Notes under the pieces: model-generated | Told to the model about the DNA's origin: nothing | What the model saw: the letters and a program-made list of their open reading frames with translations, nothing else | Databases searched by the model: none | Shown: positions 30,942-42,793 of the stretch, in pieces | Layout: the number at the start of each line of letters is the position of its first letter | Numbering within the stretch: position 1 is the stretch's first letter | Program-made: the position numbers and the translations under genes | Assembly: GCA_000827265.1 (NCBI GenBank) | Contig: KN834751.1 | Location: 750,113-814,112, forward strand | Reading direction: 5' to 3' | DNA: 64,000 nt | Origin: Collybiopsis luxurians FD-317 M1 | Taxonomy: Eukaryota; Basidiomycota; Agaricomycetes; Agaricales; Omphalotaceae

Positions 30942-31042
30942 GTCGAGATGAATGCAAGTGAAGTATTCAACAAGTCGAATTGGATGTGAGGAGTCCAAGT
31001 GCTTGGGAGCGGCTTAAGAATATTTCGAGCTGAACAAGTCTT

Positions 31043-31050
31043 CTTTTATA
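31043..31050 (-). promoter_or_regulatory. TATA box (TATAAAAG) of the Gly/His-rich gene
   Basis: On the minus strand GCAGTATAAAAGAAG lies about 105 bases before the start codon at 30941, a usual distance for a TATA-driven, highly expressed fungal gene. Confidence 0.5.
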
Positions 31051-32223
31051 CTGCATTTTTCTCTTTGTTTGGAAATGAGTAAGCAGGTACGAAGCATTGA
31101 TTGTGGAATATGGACAAATGCAGAAGTCGACGAAGTTATACTTCCAACTCCATTTTCCTGAGTTATTGCCTTTTACCAAGTTTGTTCAGGGACAGCTGAG
31201 GACCTCGTTATTACTAACCCAAAGTGGACTTTCTATAGCTTTTCATTAGCCTATTTAACGCGGCTGTGTTGACCAATTTGGTTAACTCACTACTAGTACT
31301 ATAACAAGAGCGGAGCCTGTCTATCTCCTCGTCGTTGCGTCTGGAAGTGCATCAGGCGTGCATTGTATGTCATCATAGAATAGCTTCCTTCTTACGGAGG
31401 CAGCTGCTTTTGTCTTGATTTCATTCCTGCCGGGTGGTAGTGCGCTTCAACAATCTTGGTAGGTAGACACGGAAGCGGAATGGGGTTCCTTAGCGACCGA
31501 AGACATTGGGATCTGGGGCGGTAAATGAAGCAGGACGTGGTGAATAAATTAGGCTGAGCCTCATGCTTTTTGTTGCATTGCATTTGAAGCATGAGTGGCT
31601 GCATATGATTGCTTGAAAGCAACTGTGGAGCCTCGATGAATACAGTCATTTCAACCGAGATTAAGCCGAACAGTATATCTGGTATATCGCGAATTTTTCT
31701 TTCGGGCCTACGACTTCACATGCTAACATATGTTTACTCACAATCTCATCGAGGTCAAAGCTGGTTCTCGCATCAATTTTATGAGCCGGTGGCATGAGCT
31801 AGCCGTGTGGCAGTGCTGAATTCGAACGCCCAAACTCAAATGTGCGAAAAGCTCGCCAGTCTTCCTCATACTCAATTCATGACTTTTCAAGTAAGCTGAG
31901 AAGCAAACGAAAAAAAAAGTGTTGCTTCCAAGTACCCTTGAATTCGGTCCCGCTCCTCGACCAAGATGGCAAGATCTGTGCGTTTGAACTGAAGATAAGA
32001 TATGAAAATGGCAGACGGAAGAAATCATTAAGTCTGGCGAGTATCCTCGGTTTTCGTAGCCTACTAGTACTAGAAACTTGGGCGCAGAACGAGAACAGCG
32101 ATAACTTCTAGACGCCCAAGTTGCCTAATTGAGAAATAGCCTGACGCGAGGCGCTGTGCGCGTGTCCGCCATCAATTCTTTCTTTGGTCGACGTCGACGT
32201 CGTATTGCCAGTTGGACTGAAAC
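31051..32223. other. Intergenic
   Basis: No gene with splice support or recognisable protein content. It contains the divergent upstream regions of the Gly/His-rich gene and GET1. Confidence 0.45.
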
Positions 32224-33040
32224 ATGTCACTCGTCCTTACGATTTTTGGTCTGGTTTTCCTAGCAGAGCTGATCTCTTGGGTTGGTAAATCTGTCTTGAT
32301 TGAATGGGTAAGTTTTATGTTGGTTTGGATTACAGGCTGACACGTTGCTGACATTTTTTGTGTGCTTGTCCAGTTTTATGCCTTGTACTTGCGAATCTTC
32401 TACCCGACTCTGGCAGAAAGACAGAGAAAGCTCAAGACTGACATTCTGAACACAAAAGCGGAACTGCTCAAGACGAGTGCGCAGGACCAGTTTGCGAAAT
32501 GGGCCAAATTGAGGAGGAGTGTGGATAAGGGATTAGCGGATCTGGAGAAACTGAGTGTGTCGTTGTGCTGGCCTAGAGCTTTGCCTTTCGCTAATGGTGA
32601 CCCTTCTAGACAGCGAGATGGCTGCTATTAAGACGTCCTTCTCAGTCAGGTTCAGCTCGGGCATCTGGATATGTACCACCGGGGCACAGTTTGTCATTGG
32701 ATGGTGGTACCGAAAGGCTGCCGTCTTTTATCTTCCGCCTGGATGGTTCGGACCTCTGGGTTGGTTGCTGGCCTTTCCGTTTGCGCCAAAAGGCGCGTAT
32801 GGCGTTCCTTCCACGTTACTCGTGTCCTGACTCATCTATAGGCTCCGTGAGTGTAGGGATGTGGCAAATGGCGTGCAGGAGAGTTATTAAAGTAGGAGAA
32901 CGTGCAGTAAAGGAAATTGCCGGTAGGTCGCTTCTGCTTCGAGCCTAGCTTTCTCTCCTATGTTGAATGCTTTTTTTCCAGCTTCGTTTATTTTGGTGGC
33001 GCCTTCTCCGTCAACCGGATCTGATAAAAAGGTGTCGTAA
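32224..33040 (+). CDS. GET1: GET1 / WRB-type receptor for tail-anchored protein insertion
   Basis: The product is an ER-membrane protein that with Get2 receives tail-anchored clients from Get3. Visible parts are an N-terminal TM ([20 protein letters not shown]), a cytosolic coiled coil starting [17 protein letters not shown] with the conserved [16 protein letters not shown], then two further membrane segments ([16 protein letters not shown] and [14 protein letters not shown]) and the signature [16 protein letters not shown]. The last exon ends [11 protein letters not shown] with TAA at 33038-33040. The intron that splits the PKG codon must use a GC donor (AAAG|GCGCGT..CTATAG|GC) to keep this conserved sequence; using the nearby GT would shift the frame and drop the conserved part. 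Length is normal for fungal Get1. Confidence 0.9.
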
Positions 33041-33280
33041 ATATATTCATGTGTTAGTATACAGTGTATCTAAAAGGGAACACGGAGAACCGAGAGCTAC
33101 TAGCAACGATGGTGAGCAGCTACAGTATATAGGAAGTATGTACCCAGAGATATTCCGGACACAGGTAGGGGACGGAGGTACGGAATACCATAACACGTGA
33201 AATAACCACCAAAACAAGGATTTTCGGAGTGACGTAGTCTTCGGACGACGGGGTGCCGCCACACCCTCCGTCTCAAATAA

Positions 33281-33312
33281 ATTTGCTCTCTCTCTGTCTC
33301 TCTCTCTTCTTT
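33281..33312 (+). promoter_or_regulatory. CT-rich tract before malate synthase
   Basis: A run of TCTCTCTCTCTGTCTCTCTC ends about 27 bases before the start codon at 33339. Such pyrimidine tracts next to the start site are common in strongly expressed fungal genes. Confidence 0.45.
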
Positions 33313-33338
33313 ATCTCAAACTATCATCATCATCTATC

Positions 33339-35256
33339 ATGGTTACAGGCGTTCAGATTCACTCCCAATCCGCCGGCAAGGCCCAGTCTGTTATTCTAAC
33401 GGACGACGCTCTCGCCTTTCTCGCTGCTCTTCATCGCACCTTTGAGTCTACCAGGCAGTCCCTCCTCGTCGCCCGTGAAGAAGCTCAGCGTCGTTGGGAC
33501 TCTGGTGTTCCATTTGACTTTCCCCCAGAAACTGCTCATATACGCGCAGAAGCTGCGTGGCATTGCGCCCCGCCCGCCCCTGGTCTGGAAGACAGGCGTG
33601 TTGAGATTACTGGACCTACAGACCGCAAGATGGTCATCAACGCGTTAAATAGTGGTGCGAAGACCTTTATGGCTGATTTTGAAGGTGTGCTCATGTCTAT
33701 ATTTGGCGGAGACCTCATCGTTAATAATAACCCCCTATCGTCTAGACTCTAGCTCGCCAACGTTTGCCAACCTGGTCAGCGGGCAGCTCAACCTCCGCGA
33801 TGCAATTAGGCGTGAGATCGACTTTGAAAGCGGTGGAAAAAGCTACAAGCTCTCTGAAAAACCTTGTGTTCTTATCGTCCGGTCAGTTCATACCTTATCG
33901 CTAATAAAGCCCCTAATGTATATATCTTCTCATCTTCTCCTTTCATTTTTTTCTCACAGTCCAAGAGGATGGCACTTGGACGAACCTCGCGTCACAGTCG
34001 ACAATTCACCCATGTCCGGCTCTCTATTCGATTTTGGGCTATACTTTTATCACAATGCCAAGGAACTCGTCAAGCGCGGCTTAGGTCCCTACTTTTATTT
34101 GCCCAAAATGGAACATTACCTCGAAGCGCGCCTCTGGAACGACGTGTTCAACTTTTCTCAATCTTATATCGGCATGAGCCACGGGATTATTCGCGCCACG
34201 GTGCTCATTGAGACGCTTCCCGCTGTTTTCAACATGGAGGAGATCTTGTTTGAACTCAGGACTCATTCTTCCGGTTTGAATTGTGGCAGGCAAGACTTGA
34301 TTGCTTCCATGCTATCTGTTGGAGCTCACTGTCCTTGTGATTTAGGTGGGACTACATTTTCAGCTTCATCAAGAAGCGTCGTGCCGACCGCTCTGCTGTT
34401 CTCCCCGACCGAAAAGACGTCACCATGACGGTACCATTCATGGACGCATATGTCCGGCTTCTCATCCAGACCTGCCACCGGTAAGTCTAGCCCTTTCGCC
34501 GTCTCTGCATCTCTGACGTTTCATGTAGCCGTAAAGTAGCCGCTATGGGTGGTATGGCTGCTCAGATCCCCATCAAAGACGATCCGAAAGCCAACGATGC
34601 GGTTATGGAAAAAGTACGACAAGATAAACTTCGTGAAGTTCTCGCAGGACATGACGGTACTTGGATTGCCCATCCTCTCATCAACAAGATTGCAATGGAT
34701 GTCTTCAACGAGTACATGCTTGGTCCTAACCAGGTTCGTTGATTTCTGTCGTTTGAGCCCTTTCAGTCTGACAATAGTCTCTCAGTATCATGTTCGACGT
34801 GAAGATGTCAAAGTAGCCGCTGCCGACCTTCTCAACACTCATGTACCCGGAAAAGTTACCGAAGAAGGCGTTCGCTCCAATATTTCTACCTCTCTCGCCT
34901 ATACTGCTGCCTGGATCGGCGGAAACGGCTGTATCCCTCTCAACTATCTCATGGAAGACGCTGCCACCGCCGAAATCACTCGCGTTCAGCTCTGGCAATG
35001 GGTTAAGTACAGTACTCGCCTTGATTCTGGGGAGCATGCTACTGCCCAGTATGTGGAAAAGCTGATCGATGAGCAGAAGTCCGGGGTAAAGAAGATTTAT
35101 GCCGCAGTGAAGGATGAACATTTGGATGTTGCGGTGGAGTATCTGAAGAAGCAGGTCAAGCAAGAGTGGCCGAGCGAGTTTTTAACCAGCGATCTCATGC
35201 CCTACTTGGCAATTGCGGATGGTGCGCAGCCCAAGTGGCAAAAGTCGGCATTGTAA
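33339..35256 (+). CDS. Malate synthase (glyoxylate cycle)
   Basis: The enzyme condenses glyoxylate and acetyl-CoA to malate, usually in peroxisomes. It has about six exons. Family landmarks in order are [35 protein letters not shown] then ADFEG and [57 protein letters not shown], the [20 protein letters not shown] block, [40 protein letters not shown] and DGTWIAHP. The protein ends KWQKSAL. The C-terminal SAL tripeptide fits a peroxisomal PTS1 signal, a variant of SKL. The start at 33339 fits family N-termini. Known malate synthases of fungi are induced on acetate or fatty acids; regulation here is not visible. Confidence 0.95.
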
Positions 35257-37410
35257 GAATTCCTGGGATTTGGAAGAAAACGGTCGAGACTCGAGAATTT
35301 CGAGATTAGGTTATTTGATATTGATAATGTACTCTTTCAACTGTACTTGTACATAATTTCCATCGCAAGCAATCAAGGGATTACCGTGCAATGAGTAGCT
35401 CGAAAAGGAAATCAACCTTCTTAAAATGGATGCGCTTCTTTTTCCTTTCGTCCGTCTTCCTCATCGTTGAATGTTGAACGTTGAACAACGACATTCATAA
35501 TTTCCTCCGGCCTGAAAAGGAAATCATCCTTCTTAAACTGGATGCGCTTCTTTTACCTTTCGTTCGTCTTGCTGATCGTTGAACGACGACATTCAGAATT
35601 TCGTCCTTGATAATATACGTTTCCGAACAAAGGCGTTAGAAAAACTAACTGCGAAGGAGTCCAAAGATGATTCTTTACGGGCTTTCGAGGCTCGAACGGT
35701 AAGATTTTACTTCACTTTCTACGGGCCTTTTTGAGCGAGCGTGGCGTCGGCCCAATCTACTTAAACTTGGCATTGTTCTCGATGAGCGTCGGTACGTACA
35801 CTAGTCGGTACTTTTGTAGCTGGTTCTCTGTCTCTTCAGTTGGCCCTGCACTTTTCCAGCCATAGACTACGGTAGTACTTTATGATTACCCTTCAACTAT
35901 AGCACCCCAGAATCGAAATTCAGACTCAGCTTCCTCAAGATCCAACTAGCCGGTATCGGGATCAGTTTGGGTGGCAGGTATACGAGCTGGAGCATCCTGG
36001 AAATTTATTTCCTTTTCTTCCATCTTTTTTTTTTCTGCTTCTATGCTTCTTTTCGCGCGTTATGTTCCAGGCGAAGCTCTACTCAATACATGATATATCG
36101 AAATTGGGAAAATTTCTTGTCGAATATGTTCTGTCGAGAAGTCTGTTCCCAGTGTCAATCAAACAATCAGGAATTGATCATCGAGTCAGTAGAACGGTCC
36201 AATCCCCAATGTACTTCACTTGACCCCGATGCCCGCCCGTCTGACATCTGTGTATGTGGCGTTTTCTGCTGATCACTCTGTTAGGTTTATAAGGTTCTGT
36301 GGGCCCTACAGGAGTGTGCAAAGGGTTACGATTACTCCGGAGTCTGCTGAGCTTTGAATGTCTCGGTTCAACGAATATTCTTTGGGCAAGCGATTTCAAT
36401 TGAAGTTTTTTCGAGTTTTTTTTTTCAACGAGCATCCTCCTGCTCCTCCTCCTTCTGGCATGCGGCGATCCTATCAAAGAAAGAAAATGAATAAACTTAC
36501 TCACTTTCAGAATTAAATTTCGTCCGATATCACTCTCGTACATCCTATGCTCCATACATGCAGGTTCAAGTTTTTTTCCAGAATGGTCTATCTAAGTATG
36601 TATTGCTTTATTCTACATTTGACAACGCGGTGGATGGTCGAATCCGCGGAAATAGTTGTCTCATAAAGAGCCCACAAGGGCGTTTTGGTTCTTCACAGGT
36701 ATATTCTTTTGGTATTCACGCGTGTATCCCTCATGAATAGAACAAAATATCTCTTTCAGTTCCAAGAAATTTGGGGTGTTGACTGAGGTCAACCTACTTT
36801 CCCTTTCCTGGAACTGCCTGGCTGTACAGAAGGCCCGCGCGCGCGAACAGAGGAGGGTCTGAATTCGAAGAGTTTATTCTAAGTGGTAAGTTAGGTCTAC
36901 AACGGCACCGGCGGTGAAGTCGATCCAACTTCTTCCCGTTTTCCTCTCTTTCTATTCGGGGAACCCGGCTAAGGCGACAGCAACTTGAGTTCAAATGCCT
37001 GAGAGACTATCTCTGATTTGGAAAGTCCTCTCGACCTCACCGAGACCAGCCTCCAGATATTGGACGGCAAATGCTTTGCGCTGTGGTCATTGCTCACTTG
37101 CAGTGTATACCTGAAAGCATACCAGAACACAGCGGCAAGCAAGATGCGGATGAAGGAGTTTACTGGACACACACAAGCCGTATTTTCTATAGATCGGCTT
37201 TTTCAACGTAATTTACACTATGATGAACGTTTAGGCAGTTTAAGGAAATCCTTATTCGTAAGTTATGTAGCTGATTCTTCGAGGGAAAAAAGGGAAAAAG
37301 GTACATCATTGTGTACACGGTCTTGCTTCAAATAGGGATTCCATTTGAGCCACTTGTTCCCTGTTTCGATCCTCCGTGTTCATTCTTGCAAATTCTTCTT
37401 CATACCAACA
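35257..37410. other. Gene-free stretch downstream of malate synthase
   Basis: About 2.1 kb. Apart from the tandem duplication at 35402-35606 I see no protein-coding or RNA gene. Several short open frames have no splice context or protein-like composition. Confidence 0.4.
35402..35606 (+). repeat. Imperfect tandem duplication, two units of about 112 and 93 bases
   Basis: GAAAAGGAAATCAACCTTCT at 35402 recurs as GAAAAGGAAATCATCCTTCT at 35514, with shared GGATGCGCTTCTTTT, CATCGTTGAA/GATCGTTGAA and ACGACATTCA blocks. The second unit has lost part of an internal TTGAACGTTGAAC repeat. Confidence 0.85.
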
Positions 37411-38803
37411 ATGCCGCACGTCCAGATCACTTCCAGCACAGGTAAAACAAGATTCAAGTATACGATATGTACACCGGCTTCCGCAGAGGCCAAGTCGATA
37501 AATCGAAAGCTCCCCACGTTGCTATTCATACACCCTGTATCTATTGCTGAACATATATTTCACTGTAGGTAGTCGTATATTATCCCAACGTACGAACTGA
37601 CCTCCTTTCCGCACTTAGCCCAATTTTGTGATCCCCAGCTGCGACGCTTCAACCTCGTCTCCTTCGACTTAAGAGGAGGCCATGGCGGTACAACTGGAGA
37701 CAAAGTTCCTTCGCATTATGGCCAGACTGAAGCAGCAGAAGATACGATGAAGCTCATGGTATGTTCCGTTGCACAGCGTACATATTCACATATATTTTCT
37801 AATACCTATTTAGGACGCTCTCGACCTCCCTCCTTGTCACCTCGTTGGAATGTCCACAGGCACGGTCATCGCCACTCAATTGGCAGTATCTTATCCCGAT
37901 CGGGTACTCTCTCTCTTTCTCGTATCTCACTTGTGCCTCAAAATTGTAAGTAACTGGCAGTTCGATGGAGAGCCAAACTTGATGCTTATTACTTCTTTAG
38001 CCCCCGGAAGTAGCCGAAGGCCACCAAGAAGTCTACGATCTCTGGGCTTCCGCTTTCCCAGACGCCTCAACTGTCCTGACCGATACGCTTTACGAAGCAG
38101 GATTTGGAAATTCCCAGTACATGTTCAGTAATCCACAACTATCACCTCTTGTTTCCGCGTACGTGAAGACGACCGAACTTCTTTTTTGCCTTACCTTTGC
38201 TCTGATTAATCTGGCTTTCTAGCATGACCCGTATCACGTACCCCGTCGCTATGAAAAGATGGGACTTTAAGCACTTGGATGAATTCCGGACCATGAATCT
38301 GGACTTTTACCTCAACCGTTGGTCACAGTCGAGGTCTTCTCTGGCTCGAATTGCTGGTCCCGTAAAACTTGTATATGGCTCTGATGATGTCGCGTATCCG
38401 GAGTCCTACTCTAAAATGTTTCTTCGACAACTGAGGCATGCCGGCGTTGACGCTTCCTTGAGTGTAATCCCGGATGCGCCACACTACATGGCCCCAGATT
38501 TTGGTAACGAGTAAGCTTATACGTTCCGCACCGATTCTTTGCGTTTTTTTTTTGACCGGTGTTATTGATGGCTTTAGATTAAATCCTATTCTTCACGATT
38601 TCATCGTCGAAGCTGTCTCGCTCGACCTGTCGTCCGCGCCGATTCCGAGCCACGTTATGTCACCTTGGGAAGGCGCGTTGAGACACGTGGGGTGGGATCC
38701 AGAAGATAGCTTGTCTGAGGATGATCTTATCATTCATGCTCACCGAATTCACTCGACTCCACACAGCGCTAGGAACTCTCTTGACTGCTCAAGCTGCTTG
38801 TAG
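37411..38803 (+). CDS. Alpha/beta-hydrolase fold protein
   Basis: A serine-hydrolase-like protein spread over about six exons. The nucleophile elbow is HLVGMSTGTVIATQLAV (G-x-S-x-G), preceded by VSFDLRGGHGGTTGD, which holds the oxyanion-side RG-HG type motif. The acid residue is in VKLVYGSDDVAYP and the catalytic His in IPDAPHYMAPDFG. An insertion (ITYPVAMKRWDFKHLDEF and following helices) forms the cap. The C-terminal exon (HDFIVEAVSLDLSSAP and beyond) extends past the usual domain end. The ATG at 37411 opens MPHVQITSSTGKTRFKY. Substrate is unknown; there is no secretion signal, so it should be cytosolic. Confidence 0.85.
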
Positions 38804-38969
38804 TAACGAAAGTCTTCCATGATCAGGGCTCCACGATACTTTCTTGGATAAGTGTGATGTATAGGCTAGTTAGGTAGCTGCTGTGTCTTGTATCCATAGT
38901 AAATCGAGCTGTACATATATGTCTATGCTCTACGTTGTATTGCCCAATCAAGGCACCTCCATCCTGAAT

Positions 38970-40331
38970 CTAAATATCGTCGTTCCATTGCCCAATATCT
39001 TGCTTCTCGATCTCTATAAACAATTTGCCAGCGATCCCAGGAAGGTAATCGCAGCAAAAGTCGTCGATGAAGGTGGATACGCGAAATTCCACGCGCCGTA
39101 AGGATTGGCATGATTGAACAAGATTGGTGAGAGCTCTGTCAACTCCGGGCAAGAAAGGCTTTCGTGGACCGTATTTCAATCCTATACGCAGTAAAGAGAG
39201 TGGTGATTCTAGGGAAGATAGATGGCCTAGGACTTTTTGAAAGCTTCCATCATGAACATTCACGAAATTAACTTCGAGTGTGGTAAGATAAGGTAATTTT
39301 GCGGATATCAGAGTTTTAAACAATTCTGCGTTATGATCAATTCGAGAGGAACGGCGGATACTTGGATCTGAAGCTAACGTACCATGATAATTTATGCCAG
39401 GCATTGTCGGGGGACCTCTCAGCGCAAGATGGGCCAAACTAGATGCAGAGATCAAACGGGATCCAGCACTTTCAGCCCCTCCGTCGCAACAAGATGCTAA
39501 ATCCTGCCAGGTAGTGGCCAGTGCATGCAGTTTTTTCATGCAGAATGTTGTTCCAGGTGTAAATAAATTGGCCAATCCCGGATCGACCTCGATCAGAACC
39601 AACTTACGCAGGACTGGGAAACGTGAAGTTACCTCCAGGTTTCCAGATGCTGAAGAGGAGCGAAAACTATCCAAGGTGTCTGCGCGCCCTAACCACAGGA
39701 TGCGCTCGAGTTGGAGACTCTTGAGTTGGGCACTAGCCCTCAAGCAAACAATAAACGCCTGCACAGACGCGTCATCCAACTGCAGGCAACTCAAACTCAG
39801 GCGTTCTAGCGTGGAATTAACGCAGAGAAACTTGTCTAAGGCGGCAATGTTCCAGGGATCTTCTGGCTCGCGAAAGGAAATTGAGAGGGAGCAGAGGTTT
39901 GGAAAGTGTGAGTTGGCAGCGAGATCAAATAGGGCGCGTCCAAAGTGCTGCTCCCCCCAACCGCTATCGCTTTCCTTTCCCGTGAATGAGAGTTCCCGAA
40001 TGCACATTCGAATCTGTGGGACCTGCAAAAGGACACCTAGGGTGCAGATTTGGCCAGGTTTCTCCAATCGTTCCGGTACGAAAACTCCTTCCTCGTCTTG
40101 TCGACAGCCTTTCCATTCGACATTTTTATGGTCTGTCATGCTACTTCTGTGCGTGTATCGCAAACTGAGATGCCTGAACAAGTGCTTGCGACATCTGGAC
40201 AACCAGGCCCAGGAGACGAGGGAGGAAGATTCGAGAGTTTTGAGGGAATCCCGGCATTCATCGATGATAAGCTCAAATATTTCGAGCGGGAAACGACAGG
40301 CCATTCGTTGAGGGAGACGCGGTGAGGGCAA
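38970..40331 (-). CDS. F-box-like protein, single exon
   Basis: An uninterrupted frame of 453 residues. The N-terminus carries the short agaricomycete F-box variant: FPLEIFELIIDECRDSLKTL, then SLVSWAWLSRCRKHLFRHLS. The rest alternates strands and helices like degenerate leucine-rich repeats (PNLCSLSISF, TLERLSLSCLQLDD, SAQLKSLQLERI, LTTLEVNFVNVHD). The family is large in mushrooms and probably supplies substrate-binding subunits to SCF ligases. A 305-codon frame on the opposite strand at 39394-40311 is a shadow. The gene tails toward the hydrolase gene with a short gap. Confidence 0.8.
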   Translation of the reverse strand: MPSPRLPQRMACRFPLEIFELIIDECRDSLKTLESSSLVSWAWLSRCRKHLFRHLSLRYTHRSSMTDHKNVEWKGCRQDEEGVFVPERLEKPGQICTLGVLLQVPQIRMCIRELSFTGKESDSGWGEQHFGRALFDLAANSHFPNLCSLSISFREPEDPWNIAALDKFLCVNSTLERLSLSCLQLDDASVQAFIVCLRASAQLKSLQLERILWLGRADTLDSFRSSSASGNLEVTSRFPVLRKLVLIEVDPGLANLFTPGTTFCMKKLHALATTWQDLASCCDGGAESAGSRLISASSLAHLALRGPPTMPGINYHGTLASDPSIRRSSRIDHNAELFKTLISAKLPYLTTLEVNFVNVHDGSFQKVLGHLSSLESPLSLLRIGLKYGPRKPFLPGVDRALTNLVQSCQSLRRVEFRVSTFIDDFCCDYLPGIAGKLFIEIEKQDIGQWNDDI

Positions 40332-40729
40332 GGGAAAAGGAAACGAGACTGCTGGCAGCCGCCTACCCTGCCCTACCTATCCCCAAGGTATTGAATTCAG
40401 CACAGGCTGCCCGGGTCTTGTTCGGGTATCAATGGAGTAAACGCACAGAAACATACAACATGCAAGCATCGATATCGATTAGCAAAGGACACAAAGGACA
40501 CAAAGGACAAGTAGCAAGTGAGACCTGTAAGTAGGTAAAGAACAAAGGGAAATGCAGTCTGGTTCCGCCGGTTTACAACACAGAAAGCCTAAAACGAAGA
40601 TGGCTGCGATTATCATTGGAGAGGGACGAGAAGGGGAGACGGTGTCAAACTTAATCAGCGTTGTAAAAAAAGGACTGAAGAACAGATGCAACGAGTACTT
40701 TATAACAGGCATGTGATACAGAGAAAGAG

Positions 40730-42148
40730 TTAGATGATATCGAGCACCAGTCCCTGGGTTTCGAGTTCCTCCAACTTCGCTCGATCCGATTGGCTTCCTG
40801 TTCCCATAAGCAATCCGCTAGACACGGTCAATTCCTGCAGAGGCTCTATATCTTCATTTATACGATACCTCGAATACCTCGAGTATACCTCGTCATAGAA
40901 GCCGTCAATGTCGTCCTTGTCAGAAAGCAATGGGTCTTCCCACCGCGATCGAGCTACATCAAAGATGGTGGTTTTGATACCATCGTCAAACTTAAACACA
41001 GGTCCAAGCGAGGCACCAAGTTCAGAATTTTGCAACAGGGTAAGACCGAGTAGGTTTGGTAGAATAGGAAATCCGTCGTCAGGTTTAACAACTAAGATAC
41101 TGCAAATGCTGGGAATGTGGAGGAAGCAGTCAATGAAGGAAAAATATTCCAACGTAGGGATCTCCATGAGAAGACCCGCCAAACAACACAGGGTTATGCC
41201 CGGAAAAGAATCCAGAGTAAGAGAAAGCAGAGGACATTCGGAACGCCCAATTAGACCAGAAAGGTGCGCGATAGGATTCGTTACATGCGGGTTGACATAA
41301 TCATGCTTGATAGTCAAAGAAGTCAACTTGGGCAAGGTGAAAGCGTCGAGAAATTCGGGACATCCTGTGAGCTCTACGAAGTGCAGTGTCATTTGAGAGA
41401 GATGCGCGAGCCAAATAATTGCTTCTTCCGGAAGATCGCTTTCTTCAACGTCAGGAACAGCGAGTTCGCAAGTTTCCAGAAGGGGGCAAGAAAAAATAAT
41501 GTTTAGGAATTCAATAGGATCGCGGGAGATTCCAGACAAGTTCAGCGTAGTGATCGACGAAGAAGCCGGTAGGTATATAAAAACCTCGGGTGAGTACTGC
41601 GGAGCAATGAAGGTGAAATGAGAGAGGCGAGGAGCATTTTTGATAGAGCGAAGTATGGCGGATCGTGCGTGAACTTTCGCGGTGGATTGAAGATGAAGAC
41701 TGTTAAGCAAAGGAAGTCGGAGGCTTTTAGATTCAAATAGATGTTTGATGCATTGAAAATCCATATCGATATCCAGAGACTGCAATCGTGCGGAAAATTG
41801 GACGAGAAAATCAAGGTATGTCGTGGATAATCGTGAGGTGGCCATGTTCGACTGGGTCTTTGTGATGGCCAGATCGAAAGGTCGAGAACCGCCGCGTTGG
41901 ATCCATGAACGAATCAAATCGACTTCAGGATATGTCTTCCCTACTTTGATGCTCAAACTAAACCAAAGCGAGGGTGTTCCGTTCACCAGACGCCTCCATT
42001 GACCGCATACATGAGACAAAAGGACCACGGCAGGCAAACGAGCATGACTTGGCGTTTGGGAATGTTGTTTGGAGGCCGGAAGCTTAATATATGCTCGGAA
42101 AATTTCCGTGAGAGTCTCGTTGGGGCAGAGCAAGATTGGTGTAGTCAT
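40730..42148 (-). CDS. F-box-like protein, single exon
   Basis: An uninterrupted frame of 472 residues. The F-box-like start is LCPNETLTEIFRAYIKLPAS, then LPAVVLLSHVCGQWRRLVNG with TPSLWFSLSI, the form common in Agaricomycetes. The body has repeated LxxLxL patterns (LSHFTFIAP, ITTLNLSGI, LPKLTSLTIKHD) and the tail is charged. It lies head-to-tail with the preceding F-box-like gene on the same strand but is not close to it in sequence, so the two are not a recent duplicate pair. Confidence 0.8.
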   Translation of the reverse strand: MTTPILLCPNETLTEIFRAYIKLPASKQHSQTPSHARLPAVVLLSHVCGQWRRLVNGTPSLWFSLSIKVGKTYPEVDLIRSWIQRGGSRPFDLAITKTQSNMATSRLSTTYLDFLVQFSARLQSLDIDMDFQCIKHLFESKSLRLPLLNSLHLQSTAKVHARSAILRSIKNAPRLSHFTFIAPQYSPEVFIYLPASSSITTLNLSGISRDPIEFLNIIFSCPLLETCELAVPDVEESDLPEEAIIWLAHLSQMTLHFVELTGCPEFLDAFTLPKLTSLTIKHDYVNPHVTNPIAHLSGLIGRSECPLLSLTLDSFPGITLCCLAGLLMEIPTLEYFSFIDCFLHIPSICSILVVKPDDGFPILPNLLGLTLLQNSELGASLGPVFKFDDGIKTTIFDVARSRWEDPLLSDKDDIDGFYDEVYSRYSRYRINEDIEPLQELTVSSGLLMGTGSQSDRAKLEELETQGLVLDII

Positions 42149-42793
42149 CTGGGCTGATTGCGGAGAGAACGGAGGACGGGAAGCTGCATATCAGATTGAG
42201 GGTTGAGTATACATGGATGAGATGGATGAAAATACATACAACCTGTGGATTTCTGGTGATATTCGTTCGATGAGGATGGTACGATTCTAAGAAGCTTGGT
42301 TTGGCTAGCTTTGGCCGCGCTTTAAAAGGAAATACGAATAACGTGACTTACACTCTGGTTTAACTTAGTTATCGACTACCGTGAGTCTCATCTATGTCTT
42401 TTCTTAGCAAACTAATGCACTCAAACTAATGAAATTAGGTCTTCGGAACAAGGGAGGCCGTTCTCTCAGATGTCATCTTGAAACAACACCTTCTATTCCA
42501 CGCAAGGTATGGTCCAAGTTCCGATAGCAGCCAACGGGCCACTACTTTACTATGCTCATTGCCGACAGGCTTCAACGTGGTCTAAGTATACAGCATTTGA
42601 ATGCCATTGGAAGAGGCGCTTGAAGAAATGTACAGTCCGCACTAAAGTACCCGCTTCGCCACATATTGTTCATTAGCACTACCGATCACTCCGATCGCGG
42701 TCATTTATTCCCTTGAAGTGAGACGGTGGTTATATTATACGTTCGACTTCTGCATGGTAACTTTTTCTATCTTTCCTTCTTTTCTTCGTGATA

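Noticed and set aside
39394..40311. 305-codon open frame on the plus strand opposite the F-box gene
   Set aside because: It is the antisense of a well-formed F-box protein, with Ser/Arg-rich shadow composition and no domain or splice signals.
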